64,000 nt of DNA from contig CM040099.1 of NCBI GenBank assembly GCA_022496805.1, positions 19,700,031 to 19,764,030 of the forward strand, read 5' to 3'. The DNA comes from Pohlia nutans. Lineage: Eukaryota > Streptophyta > Bryopsida > Bryales > Mniaceae. A model generated the notes under the pieces. That model saw only the letters and a list, made by a program, of their open reading frames with translations, searched no databases and was not told the DNA's origin. Each line of letters starts with the position of its first letter. The first letter of the stretch is position 1. Below are positions 11,085-24,200 of the stretch, in pieces. A program made the translations under genes and the position numbers.

Positions 11085-12009
11085 TTGTTTTTGGATTCTC
11101 ATCCTCCTTTTTTGCAAACTGAGATTCAACATGTTTTATTTGAAAGACTTTGCAAATAACTTTACAGTTCCAATTTTTATATTTAAAGCATAGTACATCA
11201 ACATTGTATTTATCGTCAATGTCTACACTTTACACGACTAAAAAAAAAGGGTATGTCATTATATAAGTCCAAAATGTTATGTTATCAAGTATACATAGTA
11301 TAGATACTTTGCGCTTAGGGATTAAATCAGCTTACACTTGGAACCCTTTTTTCCTTATCACACTCTCTTATATTTTATTCAACTATGCCTAAAATTCAAG
11401 CCTATCCTTTCTTTCTTAGCTAGTTATTGGTTCTTGGTTATTTTGGCTGCTTGGTTAATTGGTTATCATAGTGACTATCTTAGAAAGGAGGGAGTAGTCT
11501 TATACCACCGGTTCTTTGTCTGGTGGACATTGTCTCATCGGTGGGTCGAACAAACGTTTTTTTTCACACTAGCCTTGATCAAGCCGACAATACTTTCTAT
11601 TTATCTACTATAACATTTAGTAGCATGCATTGTCACTGCCTTAGTTCTACAGTAGATGTTATGGAATATTCCACATGCAACAATATTTTATCAGTAGTTA
11701 AGTGGACATGTGGAGGCTCAAGGTGATGAGCAGAGTGTACGAAAGAAAGGCAATGGACATGAAGGCTACTAAATATTATGACTACATTTTTGGTATTTGC
11801 ATCAAAATATTAAAATATTTTTAAGGTAAAAACACCAGAATGTGTTAGGGCCAAATTCCAGTCACCTATGCAAGCACATTGATTTCAGCTTTGTGAGTTC
11901 CCAATCAAATTATCACAACCATTCGTTGTAGCAATTTGGTGATCAATTATAAATGCCAAGTTAGCAAACTAATTGCACCAGAAATTAAAAGCAAGTATTG
12001 GCTACTCTA
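11085..12009. other. Intergenic, only a MITE recognised
   Basis: AT-rich with no credible exon. It contains the CATAACATT-type element described separately at 11609-11780. Confidence 0.5.
11609..11780. mobile_element. CATAACATT-ended MITE, copy 1
   Basis: Left end TATAACATTTAGTAGCATGCA and right end GGCTACTAAATATTATG are an inverted pair. The interior shares GGAATATTCCACAT and AGGTGATGAGCA(G/A)AGTG with the copies at 23754-23925 and, inverted, 48243-48414. No ORF. Confidence 0.75.
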
Positions 12010-12811
12010 TTAAACCTTTAGTGCCCAGGTAACCGCTAAGTGGTCACTAGATCACTAGAAATTGAAATGTTGTAAAATTTTTGAACCATCTCAGTCTAGT
12101 GTTTAAAGTTCAGATGAGTAACTTTTAATTTTGCAGGTGATGAAAAAAGAAAATTTAAGTCTGACTTTCTTAACTATCCAAATACTTATGTACAAAACAC
12201 CAAAATATTGCAAATACCTCAAAATACAACAAATATTTACAAATACAACACATGTATTTCTTATATTGGAAATTTGTTATCTTGTACTTTCTTTTTGGAT
12301 TGTGTTCTCTTGTTCATGTTCCAATAGTGCATGTGGTCCAATCTTGATCAATGTATCAACTCCTTTCTTATTTTAACGTATAAATTTTGTCCTAAACCGT
12401 ACATGGATAAGTCACTCTTACTTATAAAATTCACATTAATTATGTATGAGTCTATTCTTGACATGAAAGATTGCAATGGAGAGGTGTTGGTACATGTCAT
12501 TGCTAAACATCTATTCTTTCATTTTTGAAAATTTAACCCAAATTCTATTAAACCTGAAGTCACACCCCTCCCCCAAAAAAGTCTCATTTTTTAGTATGCA
12601 TTCTACAGTTCAAAAACATATGATAATCCTCCAATTCAACAGTCCAATCTCACCAAGATTTAACTAGCACTTGTTCATTAAGCTATGCTTATATTTACAC
12701 GTTTGAATACTATTATTGGATATTCCTAATTTCAACAGAGAAAGTTTAAAAAAAAACATCACCCAAAGAAATGGGGTTTCTCCAGAACCACCCTACGCAC
12801 TAAAGGGTTAA
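12010..12811. mobile_element. TTAA-CCC element, family C, copy 1
   Basis: It starts TTAAACCTTTAGTGCCCAGG and ends GCACTAAAGGGTTAA. The length is 802 bp. The interior shares AACCGCTAAGTGGTCACT, CCTAAACCGTACATGGATAA and ACCCAAATTCTA with the copy at 61418. No coding capacity. Confidence 0.8.
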
Positions 12812-13148
12812 CATCGATAGTGGTCTAGGTAGATAAGTTAAAGAATTCAAAACAAAATCATACATTCATAAAAAATAATTAAAAATTGGGCTTGGTTATC
12901 AAATCCAAAATTTATGTGCTCCAATTTTTTATCATTGAAAACCATTGCTCTGAATAGTGGTCGAAATCTTTAAACTGACATGTATTGGAGCCTCCACCTT
13001 GTGCGCCCAAATTGAAATGATGCATATTGGTTGCCAATGGCATGACATAAAAGAGATATGAGTGTAGCATATAAATACTAGAAACTATGAAAATAAAGAG
13101 ATTTGGATATTAGAAATAAAATTTTATCTGAAGACTCAATTTTGTGGT
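12812..13148. other. Intergenic, nothing recognised
   Basis: AT-rich spacer between two MITEs. I see no exon, RNA gene or repeat end. Confidence 0.5.
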
Positions 13149-13412
13149 TACAGGGTGAATGCACACTATGGTCAACCAATTGTTTTGTCGCTGTACACGA
13201 GGGTGCTAATCTTTAAAAATCAATTAAGACAAATGTAACAATGGTTTTGAAAATCCCAAAAATTTCCTACCTTCTAAATACACCTTAGAATTTTAGAAAA
13301 TTAAAATTTCTTAAAAATATTTGTTACATTTGTTTTTATTGATTTTTAAAGATTAGCGCCCTAGTGCACCACGACAAAACAATTGGTTGACCGTGGTGTG
13401 CATTCACCCTAC
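13149..13412. mobile_element. Fold-back MITE with about 100-bp inverted arms
   Basis: The left arm starts TACAGGGTGAATGCACACTA and the right arm ends GTGTGCATTCACCCTACA. Inverted similarity continues through GGTCAACCAATTGTTTTGTC, GCTAATCTTTAAAAATCAAT and ACAAATGTAACAA, so almost the whole element folds on itself. It may duplicate a TA target. No ORF. Confidence 0.8.
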
Positions 13413-13529
13413 ATAGGCTCATCTTAAACCTATACTAGCACTAATCCAAAGTCAATATATAGGCTAACCTACCATTCTATCCAAAATAAAAATATATATA
13501 TAAGAAGCCGATTGGTTTACACTAATCTC

Positions 13530-14106
13530 TTAACCCCTAACTGCCTAAGCGTTCATTTTTTGAACGATGTACAAATTTCATCCAAAATTTCTCATTCGTC
13601 ATGCACTTTTTGTAGTGTGGAATTTTTACTATAGATTCTATAGGAAGTTAGCTTCATGCATATATGATCCGATTAGAAAGGGGACGATTTGCGAATTTTT
13701 TATGCCTCATTTCATGTTGTAGTGATTCACCCAAAATTTTGAAGATTTCAGTGTAAAAGTGCTCCAAAAAAAGTCAACTCATAAAATTAAGCAACCAAAA
13801 AATCTCCAAAAATCACTACACTTAGAGTATCACGTTTCAACCAATCACAAAAAAATTCATCCGTAGATTGTCAATATCTTATTTGTAATTGAATTACAAA
13901 ATAATTTTTAATTTCGCGTTTCAAATTTTATACAAAATTAACGATAATAGCAATCGTAAATCTAAGCGTATGGATAGAATCCAAAATTCATAATGTACAA
14001 CTTTTATTCATATTTCAAGTTCAAAATATTCGTCTAGGTTGCATTTCATAATGTATCTTTGCAAAATTGCCGAATTTGGAGAGGACTCTAGGCATTTAGG
14101 GGTTAA
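13530..14106. mobile_element. TTAA-CCC element, family B, copy 1
   Basis: TTAACCCCTAACTGCC at the left and GGCATTTAGGGGTTAA at the right. The length is 577 bp, exactly that of the copy at 46898-47474. The interior carries CTCATTCGTCATGCACTTTT, AAGTTAGCTTCATG and AAATCTCCAAAAATCACTA. No ORF. Confidence 0.88.
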
Positions 14107-15263
14107 AAAGCGATATATAGTCACAATTTTAACTGTTTCAATGTCAACCTACTGCACAACTTTTGAACCTTCACGGTTTATTGTATTTCTACGTTATTGG
14201 GCTTATAAATTTACCTGAAGGATTGCAACAATCTGCCTGCAACTGAAGGTGATAAGTTAACCGGATGATGCCATGGAATATTATTCCTGGGGTTGAAAAT
14301 TAATATGACATGGAAAGCCCAACTGGATGTGAGTAGCAAGTAACTTAACTTTGGGAATGAGACTGTCATGTTGATTCCTGTTTTTTCCAATTTTAATATT
14401 TATTTTTGAACATGTGATTGCCTATTGTACCGTCAGTTGGTACCTGTTTCCAACGCACCAAGTTGCTGTATTTCATGTATTACGACGTGGCACCAAGGGT
14501 AGACCTCGCTATCCATGCCTTTGAAGCATGTGGTCCAACCACACATGCATTGAAACTCATAGCTTGGGCTTGGTTGCCAATGTAGGTTGCGGGGACCAAA
14601 GAGAATATTGGAAAAATTCTAGTTTCCAATTGGCAACTACTAACAGTCAGTTATGTGTTTTGGGAAAACTTCAATAGATAGACGAACTAGCTACAACAGA
14701 CTCTCCGTTCATGATGGTCTCATAGAGTGACGTTATTATTATTTTGACACTTGAAGGATAGCACAATTTAAACTTTTTGTAATTAAAATTGGGCCTTTTG
14801 GGTGTTGCTTAGGAAGCACCCACACACACACAAGGGGGAGCACAAACTAAAGAGTTTTACATAAGCGGCAAGAAGCGTGTGTTGTCATTAGTTTCATTTT
14901 TTCTTGGACTTTTATTCAAAGGATAAGTGGATCTATTTATGACATATTTATAAATGAATAAAAAAATTGCCTTTGTGTTAAACTGAGGAAAAAATAATTG
15001 CAATTGCTTTTTCAAGTTTGATTTGTATGGTGAAAAAAATCTTTAAAAGTACTTGCAGAATTTTGGCGTACAATAAAATAGAAATTTTCCACAAAAATAA
15101 TACTAATTTGCTTTAATGCATACAAAGATATAATTGTGTGGGTAGGATACACTTATAATGATAATTACTTCTAAATTTCCAAGACAAAATTTCACCAATA
15201 TTTTTTTATAAAAATTCATTTTTTATTTCAAAATTTTAAAATCTAAAATAATTTCAAATATTT
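14107..15263. other. Intergenic, no gene seen
   Basis: AT-rich sequence with no credible exon, repeat end or RNA gene. A short CA run lies at about 14820-14830. Confidence 0.5.
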
Positions 15264-15645
15264 GGATATCAGCACAATAAACACGCAATTCACTATTTAT
15301 GCACTTGGTCAAGTGCGTTCATTTCATGAGCAAATCTTGCTTAAAATTTTTTGTGTAAAAATTTCTCTAAAAAACAACCATTTTTGTCGTTCTACAATTA
15401 CTTTCATTGTAAACAAAAAATTATTTAATTTAATTTTTATTCTTATCTTTATCTTTTATCTTTATCTTTTATTTTATTTTTTCTTTTATCTTTTCTTTAT
15501 CTTGTTTCATTTATCTTATTTCTTTTTTGTCTTCAATTTATTTTCCTTCTTGTCTTCCTTCTTGTCTTCTTCTTTTTCTTCTATTTTTTTCCATTCCTCT
15601 TGTGGCAGCCGCAAATCCTTCGCCCGCACCAAAGACAAAAAAAGT

Positions 15646-15710
<65 letters not shown>

Positions 15711-16130
15711 GAGTTCGTCTTCTTTTTTGTTTGGGGCTCATGAACCCTGAAAATAGAAATTTAAAAAAATAAAAATTTAGGATTCAGCCGCCGGCGGCTG
15801 AACCCTAAACGGCACAAAAAAAAAAAGAAAAAAAAAAAAAGAAAAAAAAGTTTTTTTTTTTTTCTTTTTTTAGTCTGATGTGCGCTAGAGGGTGCGCGGC
15901 CGCGCACCCTTTGCCTCATTTTCTCCTCTCCTCCTCTCCTCTCTACCTCTCTCCCTCTCTCCCTCTTCTTCTCTCTCCCCTCTCCTCATATATATAGGGG
16001 AGAGAGAAGAAGAAGAGAGGGAGAGAGGTAGAGAGGAGAGGAGGAGAGGAGAAAATGAGGCAAAGGGTGCGCGGCCGCGCACCCTCTAGCGCACATCAGA
16101 CTAAAAATAGAAAAAAAAAAAAAAAAAAAA

Positions 16131-16179
<49 letters not shown>

Positions 16180-16700
16180 TGCCGTTTAGGGTTCAGCCGC
16201 CGGCGGCTGAACCCTAAATTTTTATTTTTTTAAATTTCTATTTTCAGGGTTCATGAGCCCCAAACAAAAAAGAAGACGAACTCCAAAAAAAAAAAAGTTT
16301 TTTTTTTTTTTTTTTTTTTTTTAACTTTTTTTGTCTTTGGTGCGGGCGAAGGATTTGCGGCTGCCACAAGAGGAATGAAAAAAAATAGAAGAAAAAGAAG
16401 AAGACAAGAAGGAAGACAAGAAGGAAAATAAATTGAAGACAAGAAAGAAATAAGATAAATGAAACAAGATAAAGAAAAGATAAAAGAAAAAAGAAAAGAA
16501 AAGATAAAGATAAAAGATAAAGATAAGAATAAAAATTAAATTAAATAATTGTTTGTTTACAATGAAAGTAATTGTAGAACGACAAAAATGGTTGTTTTTT
16601 AGAGAAATTTTTACGACAATATTTTTAATGCTTCCGGGGACCAAGTGCATGATTATATGGCCAAGTGCGTAAATAGCGAATTGCGTGTTAATATCTAATT
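15264..16700. mobile_element. 1.4-kb fold-back element (giant hairpin)
   Basis: The left arm (about 15264-15983) and right arm (about 15990-16700) are inverted copies over nearly their whole length, around an AT-rich centre near 15990. Matched landmarks are ACACGCAATTC, CTAAAAAACAACC, TTTATCTTTATCTTTTATC, GCAGCCGCAAATCCTTCGCC, GGTTCATGAGCC and TTCAGCCGCCGGCGGCTGAA. The arms also carry long T/A homopolymers (up to about 60) and a CT/AG-rich microsatellite at the core. The 20-bp palindrome GGGTGCGCGGCCGCGCACCC occurs in both arms near the loop. The outermost 60 bp differ between the arms by small insertions. The ORFs here read through the repeats and are not genes. Confidence 0.92.
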
Positions 16701-17288
16701 TTTAATTTATCAATGTGGTCTTTAATTTATTTTTATTTTTATGTTTTGAATTATCAAAAAGGTCATGTGGATTGGATGATTAAGTTTAAACATTTGAAGT
16801 GAAAATGAAAGTTATTTTTTTGATGTTCTTTCCAAATACATTATTAGATTTGATGCTCAATCAAAATTATGTATGAAGATTACAACATGGTAGTTTGTAT
16901 TTAAATGAAGGTAATTAAACTACACATCAAATCTGAAAGTTGCAGATTTTTGAAAAAATCATTAAGTGAAAATGGATACTTGACTGCAGGAAAATGTAAA
17001 TATTTAATAAAATTTTAAAAATTAAAAATTAAAAATATATTCCAATTGAGTTACCGGTAAAGTAAAGTGCATTACAATTGACGGCTACGAGCAACCAAAT
17101 GACTTGCGTCGGGTGAGCAAGAGGCCCGTGTGGAGGCACATGGAGATTCCAATATGGAAATGCACGTCTGGTTTAGGAAAACTTCTCTATCATTGTAAAG
17201 GTGTAAGATTTGAGTCTCTTTGAAAATTCAGGGTGGGGTGATTGGTGTGAAAAACGAAGACAAAACTGGTTTCAGTTGCCTCTGAAGC
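16701..17288. other. Intergenic, no gene seen
   Basis: AT-rich. A short, more GC-rich patch at about 17080-17160 has no open frame of note. Confidence 0.5.
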
Positions 17289-17807
17289 TTAACCCCTAAG
17301 TGACGGATCAACCATTTTATGGTCTCTGCCCTTTTTTTATGGGAAAATAAAAAATATTTTAAAATAGGTAATCAAGTCTACTTTCCAACCCAATTTGAAT
17401 CATGTCAATCCGTGTTAAACTCTACCCGGGAGAAATTTTCAAAGAAAAACACTTCTGCATTGTCTAGTGTTAGAAAACTTACTATTTGGGGAAAGTAATG
17501 ATGTTATCTCCGTTGAAAATTTTTCAATTTTAGATTTTAGAATAGAATGTCTAGTTTTAACAAATCATACAAATTTTCAAATTCTAAAAATAAAATTTGT
17601 GATTCTTATAAATATTTGAAGTTAAATGCTTCTAAATTCATTATGAGATGATAAAAAACTATTTTTTGATATTTGACCGTATGGAAAATAACTAAACATC
17701 AAGCTCCTCATTTTCTCTTTTGGACCAAACTTCATCAAAGTTTAAGAAGTAATTTTTTATAACACATTTATGTTTTGCCCTCATCCCCTCCGTCATTTAG
17801 GGGTTAA
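17289..17807. mobile_element. TTAA-CCC element, family D
   Basis: TTAACCCCTAAGTGACGGA at the left and TCCGTCATTTAGGGGTTAA at the right, about 18 of 19 bases paired. The length is 519 bp with no ORF. Confidence 0.85.
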
Positions 17808-18529
17808 AACCTAGATCTTGCCTTGTCTTTCCTCTTCTAGGTAAGGTCTTGCTAGAATTTACAAATAACTCTAATGAGAAAATATTTTAGAATCCACTCT
17901 ATAATGTATGGAAATTTTCATCATTGAAAGTTCTCTACAATGAACCCAAAAATAAACTCTATTTGTTATTTACACTAATTGAGAACATAATTACTCACAA
18001 TTTAACTCTTGACATTTTTTAAATGAAATTGTCAACGTAAAACTTTTGGTCAAATTGAAACAATTCATAAAAAATGCATCCGGATTTAGAATTGTGCACG
18101 ACTTATATTCATGGATCCTTATTGAAAATTGAAATAAATTTAAAAATTGTGCACACTAAAGTCAAAAACCAATTTGAAGGAGTCGACCAAAAGCTTTTTT
18201 ACTAGTGGTTAAAAAATGATTATCTCATTCACATCACTATTCACATTACTAGTCGGAATAAAATGAATTAAAAAATGAGTGTACATAAGAATCTAATCAA
18301 CAAACATATAAATGTATCTTAAGAACAATAAACTTGTTATTGCTCCATTTTAATATTTAAAAAACAAATAAATTTTCTAACGTTTGACTCACAAACTAAA
18401 ATTCTATGAATTTGCCTATAACAAGCTTTTATTTAAAAGCGTAAACAGTTTGGTTTTGAAATATGGAATTGGAATTGTGATAGAGGCCTCGTGTCAGTGG
18501 TCCAAGTATTCCCGTGATAAGAAATGTTC
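17808..18529. other. Intergenic, no gene seen
   Basis: AT-rich spacer between two TTAA-CCC elements, with no credible exon. Confidence 0.5.
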
Positions 18530-18910
18530 TTAACCCATAACTGTACCATGGACCAAACTGGTCTACTCTGTTTATAGATGACCATCTTGTAAAATGTGGG
18601 CATTACATCACATGGAAGGAGGTGTTTAGCACTTTCAAATTACACGTGTCACAAAAAATAACGTTGCATAATGGGAATTTTGTGCCTAAGAATGTCTAGA
18701 TATACACGTATTATCTACGCTATACAAGAATTTTTTGGGCAAAGATTCCCGAATCCACAAATCTTAGGAAAATTTGGGAGTATGTGAGGCCACTAGATCA
18801 ATTGCCTCAAAAAATTACAGCATTTTATAGACCCTTTCTCCTCTGGTACCGCCAAGCTGTACAAGAACATTGAATTGTATAGGAAAAGACTCGGTGCACT
18901 TAAGGGTTAA
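18530..18910. mobile_element. TTAA-CCC element, family E
   Basis: TTAACCCATAACTGTACC at the left and GGTGCACTTAAGGGTTAA at the right form an imperfect inverted repeat bounded by TTAA. The length is 381 bp. A single copy is visible in the window. Confidence 0.65.
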
Positions 18911-21039
18911 GTTCTTTGTTATTTTTATAATAATTTATTCAATATTTATAAGAAATTGAAAAATTGTATCTGTTTATTTTGTGATCATCTATGCGTATAT
19001 TACAAGACTATACTTTCCATATTATCATATGATTTCATTTTACATTTTACATTTAAAATAATAATAATCTATCCATAATTTGGTTCAATTTATGGTGACT
19101 AAAAATTCAATAAAAAATCCATAATGTCTACACCATCGGTTGAAAGCTAGAAAATGACTATTGGTGCACTCTTTTCCTTTGAGAATTTGAATATGTGAAT
19201 ACCAAAAACAAGGCCAATGGTACTATGGTTTGGGAGATGTCAATGTTAAAATTAGAAGCAAAACAAACCACCTTTTTTAATATATAGATATTAAAGGAAC
19301 TCGAGTATGCTTACCAAAAAAAGAGTGAAAGGGATATAGAGACCTGTTTGCTTCTACATGTATTAAAATACTTTAAAAAATACTTTTCGTGTATCTTAAA
19401 TCCGTATGTAATAATTTATCATTAAAAAATTTAATTTAATTGTTTAGGTTGGTGCAATATGTTTTAAAATCAATTTAAGCATCTATTTTAGTGATCGTAA
19501 AGTTACAATTGAATAATTCTAAATTTGAAATCTTATATACAATATTGTATCAATATGTGACAATAATTTTTTTTGTAAAAAATTTCTTATTTTATCGTAG
19601 CTTTTTAAGATCTTAATTTAGTTTATACTTGATAATTCATTTTATCTTCAATAATTAATAATGTGCATGCAGTTTCTCATTGTTTCTATATCTTTACGTA
19701 AATGATAACAATTCTATATTAATTTATATTACTTTTGTGTCTTTACATCAAACCATTTTTACATTTTTATATAATGAGTAATACATATTATATGTATATA
19801 TATCGAGAGAAATATAAAGATTCATAGTATTGCATATATTCTATTGACTATGTACTGGGACTATGTACTAAAAAATGAAGTGACATATGGATATGTGTGA
19901 AGGACCTTATTATGCCTTTATTTTGCCCTTCTCATCGATTTTTAATTTCTTTATTAATAAAATGTATTTTAAGTCCTAAAATTGAAGGACCTTCTCGTCC
20001 TCACATTTGTGCATAATAAACTTCTTATTTTACACTTTTTATGTGTCCCATCTAATTACAAATGAACGTTCTTGACACATAAAATTCATATATTGAAAGT
20101 TCTCAATATCCTCTTTGCAATGAAATATATTTCATCACAATCATAAATAATTAAATTATATTATTTTGTAAAATAACACATAATATATTTTTATATAATA
20201 AGTGGGGGTTGCCTCCCCATGTGGAATTCATGATAGTTTGTTGATGTATAGCATTGATCATTCATTTTACAACAAATTTTTTGTGTGAAATGAATGCATA
20301 GTGGGGACACATCGTATAATATTGTACAAAATTTCGGATGTCGTACTTGTAGATCGATTGCCATAGTTGTGTCATAACAAAGCCTTACCCTAATCTTGGA
20401 GCTAAGAAAGTCTCTTCCTCTTGTTAGGGTTACACAATTAAGAGAGATGTAAAATGTACTTTCTTAGATTGACAACATTGTTTGCAAGATCTTAGTTATA
20501 TGTGCCTCAATTTAACTGGTGTTTGATAAATTGCTAATTTATTGGCTGCCGGATTAGAGAAACTGAGATAATTTTGACGAGCAATTTCTAACTTTTAAAG
20601 TTGAATTAGTCATTCATGTTATATTCAAATAACATATAATTCTTTTACTCATATGTCAAACTTTGTTGAAATTTGATCACTCATTGGATATTGATATGTA
20701 AGATCTCTATACATTTATCTTGAAGCAGTTGATTTTTTACATAATTGTTAACCATTACAATCCTACTATTAAACCCAAGATGCGGTGATAACTACAAAAG
20801 ATGAGATCATACAAGAGAGCTCTCCATAGACTTCTCCCAAATAGAAAAGAAGAAAGAACACACTAGTTGTGAGAAAAAGAAAGATGTTATCTTAAGGTTC
20901 CACCTTTCATATGAAGACCTTGGGCTTAAGGAAGATTATAAAGTTATTTGATGTTCATGTATTCGATTTTGCTTGGAACGGAACTGTCGGTTTGTTTTGA
21001 ACTCTTGGTGTGGCTCGACATGGAGGAAGGGGGAACACT
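18911..21039. other. AT-rich intergenic region and presumed upstream region of the PAP2_C gene
   Basis: About 2.1 kb of very AT-rich sequence with many short A and T runs. I see no exon, no inverted-repeat ends and no RNA gene. The promoter of the gene at 21203 should be at the right end, but no core element stands out. Confidence 0.5.
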
Positions 21040-21192
21040 CACTAGAAGAAATCCAAGCCTTCATGACTACAACTGTATGACTAAAAAATGTCATTAATGA
21101 GTAAATTTTTTCCAATACAACTCAAATTTCACTCACTATGGACAATTTGAGTTGTAAAGTTGTAGTCACAAAAGCGTGGATTTCTTCTAGTG
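21040..21192. mobile_element. CACTA-type MITE just upstream of the PAP2_C start codon
   Basis: Ends CACTAGAAGAAATCCAAGC and GCGTGGATTTCTTCTAGTG, flanked by a 3-bp direct repeat ACT (21037-21039 and 21193-21195). CACTA ends with a 3-bp duplication define this superfamily. A second inner inverted pair (CAACTCAAATT near 21118 and AATTTGAGTTG near 21147) makes most of it foldable. It ends 10 bp before the ATG at 21203, so it probably forms the end of the 5' UTR. Confidence 0.88.
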
Positions 21193-21202
21193 ACTAGCAG
21201 AC

Positions 21203-24200
21203 ATGAAGATGACATTGTATCCCAATGCATTGGGCGTGGCGGCAATAGCATATGTGGGAGTAGATTATATAAGAGAATTTGCGCCTGGGCTTCACAAGGA
21301 TTTACAGCCTTTGTTGTGGGGATTCTTTGCTGTAGCAGCTGCAGTGCGTGTCCCGTCCTATCGGTATTGGACTCAAGAAGCGCAATCGATTAGGATTTTT
21401 GTGGCTTCTTTGGTGTTCATGCTCACTTGTCTTTGCATCGAGGCTATGGCAATACAATATGTTACTACTGTATTGGGCCTGGATTGGCACTGGTGAGTCA
21501 CTTCCTCTTTTGAATTTAGAGAATGTTTTGATATTTACTCGAGTACTTACTACATTGGCAAATTTGACAAGGAAGTGTAGCAAAGTTAGAGAAGTTTAGC
21601 GAGTGATTCCTACATTCAATGTTGAGATCTTCCAAAGTTGAAATGGGAGGATCAATAGAAAAAGATTGATGAATCTTGAATCACAAAGCATGTTCAAATT
21701 ACAAAGCATGAACTGCAAAGCATGAAGATCTAGTTTTCAATGTTAAAGAATGGTATAACTTGTGGTGTTGGAAGAGTCATTAAGACATTGCAAGATCACC
21801 ACACGACAAATTTTGTTTGTCAAAGAGAGCCTTCCATGATGGAAATGACTTCTTTTAAACTTATTATCTCATTCTGCGCAACATGAGGTTAACCCCTAAA
21901 CGCCCAACCGTCGAGAAAAGTAAGGTGGTCATCCCATTACCAACTGGCTCCTTTCACCAATAGTTAGGGGCATTATCTGCAATCAATGCTGTAATGATGT
22001 TGGTTGTAGCATGAGTTACAATTGGTAATGGGGTTCTCTCTTGTTGGTTTCAGTATATGTAAGTGTGGTTATGGATTCGTTGTTGTTGGTTTAAGCATCT
22101 TTAGTGTATGCAACACAAATCTTCTTTAGACAGAAAGAGGTGTACCTATATGACGTGAATGGGATGCGTCATATTTCAACTTTGAAAATTTATAACTAAT
22201 TCATTCTTCATCCAAAAATTATGTTTCAACTTGCGTTGGAATCTATTCCTTCTTGCCTACCTCTAAAAAATAATAATACTAAATAATATCAATGCCTCAT
22301 ATCCGTATTTCTTATTCAGTTGGGAATGGGGTAACCACCTTAGACGATGTATAGAATCAAACACTGTTTTCTCATTCGTCATTGATTTTTTGCAGTGTAG
22401 ATTTTTTTTCTATATATTTTATGGGAAGTTAGCTTCATGTATGTGTAATCCAATTTAAAAAGGGGATGATTTGTGAAAATTTTATACTTCATTTTATATT
22501 GTAGTGTAAATTTCGAAGATTTCTATATAAAAGTGCTCTTAAAAAGGTCAACTCCTAAAATGAAGCAACCAAAAAATCTCCAAAAATCACTACACTTAAA
22601 GTATTACATTTCAACCAATCACAACAAATTTCATGTACAAATTGTCAATATCTTATTTTTAATCAAATTACAAAAGAATTTTGAATTTTCAGATTCAAAT
22701 TTTATACATAAATATAAGTCACATCAATCATAGATCTAACCATATGGATAGAATCAAAAGTTCACAATGTACAACTTTTATTCATATATCAAGTTCAAAT
22801 ATCTCTCTTAGTTACATTTTATTTAACATTTTTGAAATATTCCAGATCTGGAGAGGGGTGACGACGTTTAGAGGTTGATTTCACTATGTACATGTGAGAT
22901 CTTTCCATTGCTTCAGAGAGATAATTAACTCATATTTCTATATGAACAGGCGTACATTATAATTCTACCATTGCTTTAGTATTTATATGGCATTGGCCGA
23001 TAATCCTTAAAATATAATTTATAAATTTATAAAAATGAGTATTTTTGAGTTTTAACCTCAAAATATAGATGTAATTTACATTCTGATAATGTACGTACAT
23101 ACTATTCTTCTCACAAAAGAAATAAAATTCATTAAAAATGTCTCCATTTTTAGCAATTCATGGTGAAAGTGGTTTAAAAACTAAGAAAACTGAGCCCAAG
23201 AGGCTTGCTATGTCCTTTAATAGTTAAGCCAAGGTGGATGAGAATTATTTTATTTTGATTAGTTCCTTCTTTGGTTGCTTTAGGATATAACATGAACGTT
23301 TATATTCTAGAAGTGAATTTGAGATATAGTTAGGAGCCATATTTTTCATCCAATGATTTCTTTTGTTGCTGATATCACCCAAATTGCTACATGAAATTTG
23401 GGATGGCTAATTGACACAATGTATTATTGAGGGAAAAAAAGGAATAATAGCCAAATTCCCTACATGGAGTCAAAATGAGTAGTCTCTTTAAGCCTAGGTA
23501 TCACCCAAGCATTGCCTAAGTATCACCCAAGCATTACCTAGATAGCACAGGTGTATTACCATGATATTACCTATATACTAATATGAAAATAGCATTGCTC
23601 TTTGGGCCATGGTAAAGTAGCAAAAATGCTAAACAAAAAATCACTGCTTGCATCTAATATTACATAACATTCTTAATACCTTTGTTGGACCACACCCTTT
23701 ACAATGTAGAGAAACTGCTAATAAAATAATTCAACTCTCCAACTCTCCTGGCTCATAACATTCAGTAGCATGCACTATCTCTGCCTTGGCTCTACAATAG
23801 ATGGTGTGGAATATTCCACATCCAATAGTCCTTCATCAATAGCTAAGTGGACAGGTGGAGATTGAAGGTGATGAGCAAAGTGCATGAAGGAAAGGTAGTT
23901 GACATGAAGGCTACTGAATGTTATGCTTGGAGGAGCTGGAGTTGTAGAAAATTCCTCCAATCCCATGACAGATGCTTGAGATTCAGAGGTGAGCATCACT
24001 AGAGCTCAAGAGCCTTATATGAGGAATCCAAAATCTGACGAGAGTGCCTTGATTTGTGTCACCAGGAGCACGGCACCACTTCCAGACTCGGGACAATGGC
24101 TGGCCCTGTTTGCAAACGAGAAGCTTCCGGAACCAATTGCAGCATTCTTACGAGCACCCGTCATAGGGCTCCATCACTACCTGATGCTGTTCCTTCTGTT

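Noticed and set aside
15262..15772. Open frames of 60-160 codons in the fold-back arms
   Set aside because: They read homopolymers and simple repeats and occur mirrored on both strands; no codon bias or domain.
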